A stretch of 64,000 nt of DNA, from the IMG/VR virus record IMGVR_UViG_3300007754_000004, positions 1-64,000 of that record; one strand, 5' to 3'. This document shows, in pieces, positions 60,152 through 64,000 of this stretch. This DNA is from a virus. The position numbers and the translations under genes were made by a program. The notes under the pieces were generated by a model, which was not told the origin of the DNA, did no database searches, and was given only the letters and a program-made list of their open reading frames with translations. How positions within the stretch are numbered: position 1 is the stretch's first letter; every line of letters starts with the position of its first letter.

Positions 60152-60673
60152 GTGAACCTCCCAGACTTATGCGAAGCCCTCGGGATCCCTTATTCTCCGG
60201 ACACCGCCCATCGTACCGAAGACAAGATGTGGGAGACCCCCTGGGATGGGAAGCAGCTCCACGGGGCTTGTGAGGGCGGCCTGAGTCGTGAAGCGGACCT
60301 CTTTCACGATATCGGACACTGGCTAGTGGCGTCTCCTGACCGCCGACACCTCATCGGTTTCGGTCTAGGACCGTCCTACGACGGAGCTGGGGGGGATCAA
60401 AAAGACGATCCCCTCTTCAAAGCCTATGTCCTGGTGGAACCGGAAGTCCAAGCCTCCGCCGTTGGAATCCTACTCCACGCACAACAGGATCCAACTCAGG
60501 CCGGCTTCCATGCCGACGAACATGGCTGGTTTGACCCCGGGGATCGCTGGACAGATCTCCGAGAATCTATCCGGAAAGAGATCCCGGAACGAGTCCTCGT
60601 GCTCCTAGAATCCGCTGGTGTGGAGATTGACTGGTCCTGCATCGATTTCAGGAAGTCAACCCCTCCTCAGTGA
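60152..60673 (+). CDS. Hypothetical protein
   Basis: 173 residues from a GTG with GGAGG 7 nt before it. Contains HDIGHWL and other His/Asp clusters that could bind metal, but I cannot name a family. It overlaps the convergent gene at 60648-60959 by 26 nt. Confidence 0.6.
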   Translation: MNLPDLCEALGIPYSPDTAHRTEDKMWETPWDGKQLHGACEGGLSREADLFHDIGHWLVASPDRRHLIGFGLGPSYDGAGGDQKDDPLFKAYVLVEPEVQASAVGILLHAQQDPTQAGFHADEHGWFDPGDRWTDLRESIRKEIPERVLVLLESAGVEIDWSCIDFRKSTPPQ

Positions 60674-60959
60674 CCGTGAATTCATCCCGCTCCGTCACCT
60701 CGTTCATCTCCTTGGAGTCCGGTGCATACTCCTTGGGGAGACCCTTGACCTTCAAACGGTCAATCCCATCCCCATCCACGAACACCTTGACGACCCGACT
60801 GGAACCCCAGACCCCGAGTAGTTCCACGGCTCCAAGGAAACGACAGATCTTCTGGACGGTCTCGGGTCTCCCCGAGATTTTCAAGTCCACCGTCTCGGTC
60901 TCCTGAGCCTGACGACGAAGCCAATGGCCGGCAACACGAGAGGATGAGGGTTTGGACAC
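60648..60959 (-). CDS. Small hypothetical protein, sigma-70-driven
   Basis: 103 residues from the GTG at 60959, chosen because AGGAGG lies 5 nt before it; upstream alternatives lack a site. A sigma-70-like promoter (61063-61092) lies about 100 nt upstream. No family recognised. Host-type promoter use suggests early expression. Confidence 0.65.
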   Translation of the reverse strand: MSKPSSSRVAGHWLRRQAQETETVDLKISGRPETVQKICRFLGAVELLGVWGSSRVVKVFVDGDGIDRLKVKGLPKEYAPDSKEMNEVTERDEFTVTEEGLTS

Positions 60960-61062
60960 GGTAACCTCCTGTTCCATCCAGGAACATAGAGGGACTACCA
61001 CCTCAAACGAAACGACCTAGCTCGTCCCGTGACGACAAGCAGAGCAGGTTTTCATGCCTGGG

Positions 61063-61092
61063 ATATTAGGTTTTCCCTACCCGCTACGTCAA
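61063..61092 (-). promoter_or_regulatory. Sigma-70-like promoter
   Basis: The minus strand has TTGACG (61087-61092), 18 nt, then TAATAT (61063-61068). It is close to the bacterial housekeeping consensus and unlike the phage-type promoters. Confidence 0.7.
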
Positions 61093-61098
61093 GTGATT

Positions 61099-61746
61099 TT
61101 AACCCGAGCTGATCCGCCACGTAACCCCGAAACGAGCCGTTGCGGCGATCGTGACGACCCCGTGGGTCAAGTAGTTCGCGAGGATATCGTAGTTGGTGAG
61201 GTCCACCGTCGTATCCCGAGTCGGGTAGGTGTCCGGGTTATGGTTCTTCACCGCGACGTTGGAGGAGATGGTGGACAACAAGCCCATCTCATTGAGAGGG
61301 CCTACAGCCTCTCCCTCCCCGAACGAGACCGTATAGTCCACGATGTTGGTCGGGTAGCTGACCGCTGCCCCATCAGTATCCCGATAGACGACGGAGCTGA
61401 AGGCTTTCCGGGCGATCTCAGCGTTGAGCTTCCGCTGAGCCTTGTCAGGAGCGTCAGGGGACAGCAGGGCTCCTGTAGCCCCGGTACCCACCGCCAACAT
61501 GTTGATCCCGTTGGTTCGACTGGAAGGATCCTTGAGGAGGATCGCGGCTAGGATGCCGGCGTCGTGGGTGATGAGGTTCCGCTTGTGGAACTTGTGGAGG
61601 GTTCGCCCGGTCTTCGCATCCCAGGCGTGGAAGAACACCTCCCCGATCTTCTGACCCGGAGCCGGGTCAGCGTAATGGAAGTGGAAAGCCATCGACACGT
61701 CATCGCCGCCGGGCTTCATCTCGTCGTAGTGAATGATGTTGCTCAT
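61099..61746 (-). CDS. Probable virion structural protein
   Basis: 215 residues, beta-rich. GAGGACTTT lies before the ATG. Coupled in position to the following structural gene. Composition resembles tail or baseplate proteins. Confidence 0.6.
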   Translation of the reverse strand: MSNIIHYDEMKPGGDDVSMAFHFHYADPAPGQKIGEVFFHAWDAKTGRTLHKFHKRNLITHDAGILAAILLKDPSSRTNGINMLAVGTGATGALLSPDAPDKAQRKLNAEIARKAFSSVVYRDTDGAAVSYPTNIVDYTVSFGEGEAVGPLNEMGLLSTISSNVAVKNHNPDTYPTRDTTVDLTNYDILANYLTHGVVTIAATARFGVTWRISSG

Positions 61747-61775
61747 AAAGTCCTCGATGCCACCTTACCGGGGCC

Positions 61776-64000
61776 TCAGTTAGCTGCTTCCACGGAACCA
61801 TCCGTGATCGTCGGAGCGTCCACGGCAGCCCCACCGAGAAGAACGAATTCGCTGCCATCCAGAGCGACCCCGCCCGCCAGGAGACTCTCCTGGTTGAGAG
61901 CGACGAGCCCCGGACCCCAGGGGGCCGCTCTGGAGTAGAGCCCGGCACCGTCCGTGATTCGATACGCGGCAGCCCCGTTGCCTTCCGCCCCTGCGGTGCC
62001 GTTGCCCCCATCGACGGTCGCCGGAGGAGCATTGTCCGTCCCCAGAGCGACCGTGTCCTCAAGAGCCGTCTCACTCCCAACATCATTGGCGTCGGTCAAA
62101 ACCGACCGGATCTTGAGATCCCAGGAGACCCGCTTTCGGGTGGGGCTCCGGGTCGATTGACCGGAGTGCTGAGCATTGGGCCAGAGGAGCATGGTGCCTG
62201 GGCCCAGAGTCCCTCCGGTGTACACTCCCCCAGAGCAGAAGAACAGGCTCGTTTGCTGGTGGCTGTTGTCCAGGCTGTCCTGAATCAGGGCATCTGACTT
62301 GACCGCCTGTTCGGTAAACTGCGTCCCCTCCAGCGTGATCTCAATCAGCCCCTCACCGATAGCAGGACCATCGCAGAGCATAGAGAGGAGTCCTTCCTCC
62401 CCCCCATCGTCCGCCTCAAAGAAGTCCAGGGATTCATAGCGGGCGTCGGGGTCCTTCGTCTGAACCGTCCGATAGGGGTCGTTCAGGATGAAATCCATGT
62501 CCCCGAGCGTGTCGTTGGGGTCGTTGACCCGCGACCCGTGCTGGACCTCCGTGGTTGTCGTTCCCAGCTCGCTCTTGGGGAAGGGGGGAGTCCCCTCGTT
62601 CAACCGGGTGACCGTTTGATGGAAAGCCTGCCCCTGGAGGTACGTGCTGGTAACCGGACCCCCAGGAGCGAAAGTCACCGTCACCCCGGAGGTGGGGTCA
62701 GTCAACGCCGTCGTCAGGGTGATCGTCTGGGCGTCCGCGTCGAAAGTCCAAGCGGAGGAACTGAGTACGACCCCACCCGCAGTCACCGAGAAGACCCGAC
62801 TCGCGTTGATGTGGGCGGGGCGGAGGGAGACCAGGGTGGCAGTCAAGGGAGTGACTACCACGGTCTCCACCGACACATCTGTCCCCAGCTCGCCGCTGTG
62901 GATGATGTTGCCGCGGTTGAGAACCATGTGGTGCGGCGAGATGAAGTCTTCTGTCGGATACTGGTAGATCCGGTAGCGGACTTCTTTCCATCTCTGCTGG
63001 GTAATCGAGCCCGCCCCTAAAGCCCCCCAACGGACCATTCCGAAGGACTCGCTGGACCGCGGGAGGTCCCGGTACTCTACGTTGATCCACGCCGCGGAAG
63101 GCTCCGTGGTCTCCGTCGCGAAGTCCCCATCATACCCTGAAGGCAGGTCCATATCGGGGCGGAGGAGACTGACTCCCCAGGCCGGATCCCGATGGAGACG
63201 GAGACGAATCGGGCTCCTCCAATCCATTTCCTGAAGCGTGGCTGCCGTAGAGGAGTTGACTGCGTCGGTCCCGTCCGTCCGGGGTAGCCGCCAATGGTCA
63301 ATATCCCCCGGCGTTGTCCCTACGAAGATGCCGAGAGTACGCTTGGCGGTGGCGGGAGGAAGCTCTTGGACGCTGAAGGAATCGACGTCCATTGAAAATG
63401 CCGTGTCGGCCCCCATCGCACCCACAAACGCCATTGTATCCGTGGTCGCGAGGGTAAAATCAGTGAGCGTCGCCGTCCCCTGGAGGACGTCGTCCACCAG
63501 GAGGGAGACCACACCCGTCGTGGGATCCGCCAACACTCGATAGACGTGATGAGCCGCATCAGTCCAGTCAAAGCTGAAGGTCGCGATCGGGGTCCCGTCG
63601 CTGTGTAGGATCACCCTCGCCGGGTTGGCGAGGAAACCCACGGCTACCGTCCGAGCCGCTGGCGCGGTGCCTACCTCCGCTCCCCAGACAGGCCCCATTT
63701 CATCAGACCCGTTCGCCGTGTAGCTGAGCACGGCAGCCCGAGCCTCGATGATCCGACCTCCGCTGGCTGGGGTTTTCAGGTCGGAAAACCATGTCCCCGT
63801 CTGACCGACGACCTGGGTAATCCTGATGAGCGAGTTTTCAGCCGCCGCCGTGATATCCAAACCCGTAGCCGCGGTCCAACCGGCTCCCGCTGGTGTCTCA
63901 AGCCCGGAGAGAGACGCCTCGCTCAAGGTCAGGAGAGATCGGGTGGAGCCCGACTCCTGGTAGAGCAACGTCCCGAGCTGAACCTTCCGAGTCGCGTCGT
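61776..64000 (-). CDS. Large structural protein, truncated at the window edge
   Basis: At least 730 residues; the frame stays open to the end of the window, so the true start lies beyond 64000. Gly/Ser/Thr-rich and beta-rich, with a jelly-roll or LamG-like region near the visible N-terminus (VYRVLADPTTGVVSLLVDD). Probably a tail or receptor-binding component. Confidence 0.75.
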   Translation of the reverse strand, partial: DATRKVQLGTLLYQESGSTRSLLTLSEASLSGLETPAGAGWTAATGLDITAAAENSLIRITQVVGQTGTWFSDLKTPASGGRIIEARAAVLSYTANGSDEMGPVWGAEVGTAPAARTVAVGFLANPARVILHSDGTPIATFSFDWTDAAHHVYRVLADPTTGVVSLLVDDVLQGTATLTDFTLATTDTMAFVGAMGADTAFSMDVDSFSVQELPPATAKRTLGIFVGTTPGDIDHWRLPRTDGTDAVNSSTAATLQEMDWRSPIRLRLHRDPAWGVSLLRPDMDLPSGYDGDFATETTEPSAAWINVEYRDLPRSSESFGMVRWGALGAGSITQQRWKEVRYRIYQYPTEDFISPHHMVLNRGNIIHSGELGTDVSVETVVVTPLTATLVSLRPAHINASRVFSVTAGGVVLSSSAWTFDADAQTITLTTALTDPTSGVTVTFAPGGPVTSTYLQGQAFHQTVTRLNEGTPPFPKSELGTTTTEVQHGSRVNDPNDTLGDMDFILNDPYRTVQTKDPDARYESLDFFEADDGGEEGLLSMLCDGPAIGEGLIEITLEGTQFTEQAVKSDALIQDSLDNSHQQTSLFFCSGGVYTGGTLGPGTMLLWPNAQHSGQSTRSPTRKRVSWDLKIRSVLTDANDVGSETALEDTVALGTDNAPPATVDGGNGTAGAEGNGAAAYRITDGAGLYSRAAPWGPGLVALNQESLLAGGVALDGSEFVLLGGAAVDAPTITDGSVEAAN

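Overview
The window looks like part of the genome of a large, GC-rich, tailed double-stranded DNA phage. It carries phage replication and nucleotide genes (a NAD-type DNA ligase, a DnaB-like helicase, SF2 and SNF2 helicases, thymidine kinase, dCTP deaminase, several DNA methyltransferases), a lysis-type group, and very large tail or baseplate-type proteins (up to 3412 residues). I saw no bacterial housekeeping genes, rRNA or tRNA. Most genes are on the minus strand with 1-8 nt stop/start overlaps, so they form long operons. The host cannot be identified. Four C-terminal repeats in one helicase resemble a repeat I associate with Planctomycetota, which is only a weak hint.

Layout. 1-255: end of a CRISPR array with no cas genes, a hairpin, and two adjacent DnaA-box matches. 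375-8635: small genes and a DNA ligase split into two genes by a split intein, with a helicase and two other genes between the halves. 8687-9748: an ExbB/TolQ-like membrane protein and a gene-free interval that looks like a structured non-coding RNA with its own promoter and terminator. 9757-16107: nucleotide metabolism and DnaB replication genes, with a DNA methyltransferase also divided into two separate genes. 16100-20179: an SNF2-type helicase with two full inteins, each placed in an ATPase motif. 20246-22124: a probable lysis group. 22133-28456: a giant tail-type protein preceded by an HNH endonuclease. 28546-36049: small accessory genes, including a receiver-domain protein and a DUF4942-type methyltransferase. 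36091-47084: a 3412-residue structural protein and a partner. 47199-50623: a small membrane-protein gene broken by a cassette of two cytosine-C5 methyltransferases and a ribbon-helix-helix regulator, flanked by a 175-bp direct repeat. 50598-64000: more large structural proteins and small accessory genes; the last one runs off the window.

Regulation. Eleven intergenic sites share one promoter-like pattern: an A/T-rich block starting AA (often AAGTTTC or AACTTTC), then CGTATA or CGTATG, with exactly 20 nt between the first AA and TATA/TATG. Two further sites match less well. The pattern resembles an ECF sigma-factor promoter and sits before both ligase halves, the putative RNA and many accessory genes. 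Two classical sigma-70-like promoters also occur, one inside the methyltransferase cassette and one before a small gene at 60648-60959.

Working together. The ligase, DnaB-like helicase, putative loader and helicases would replicate phage DNA; thymidine kinase and dCTP deaminase would supply dTTP; at least four methyltransferases could protect phage DNA from host restriction. All functional calls come from motif reading, without database searches.
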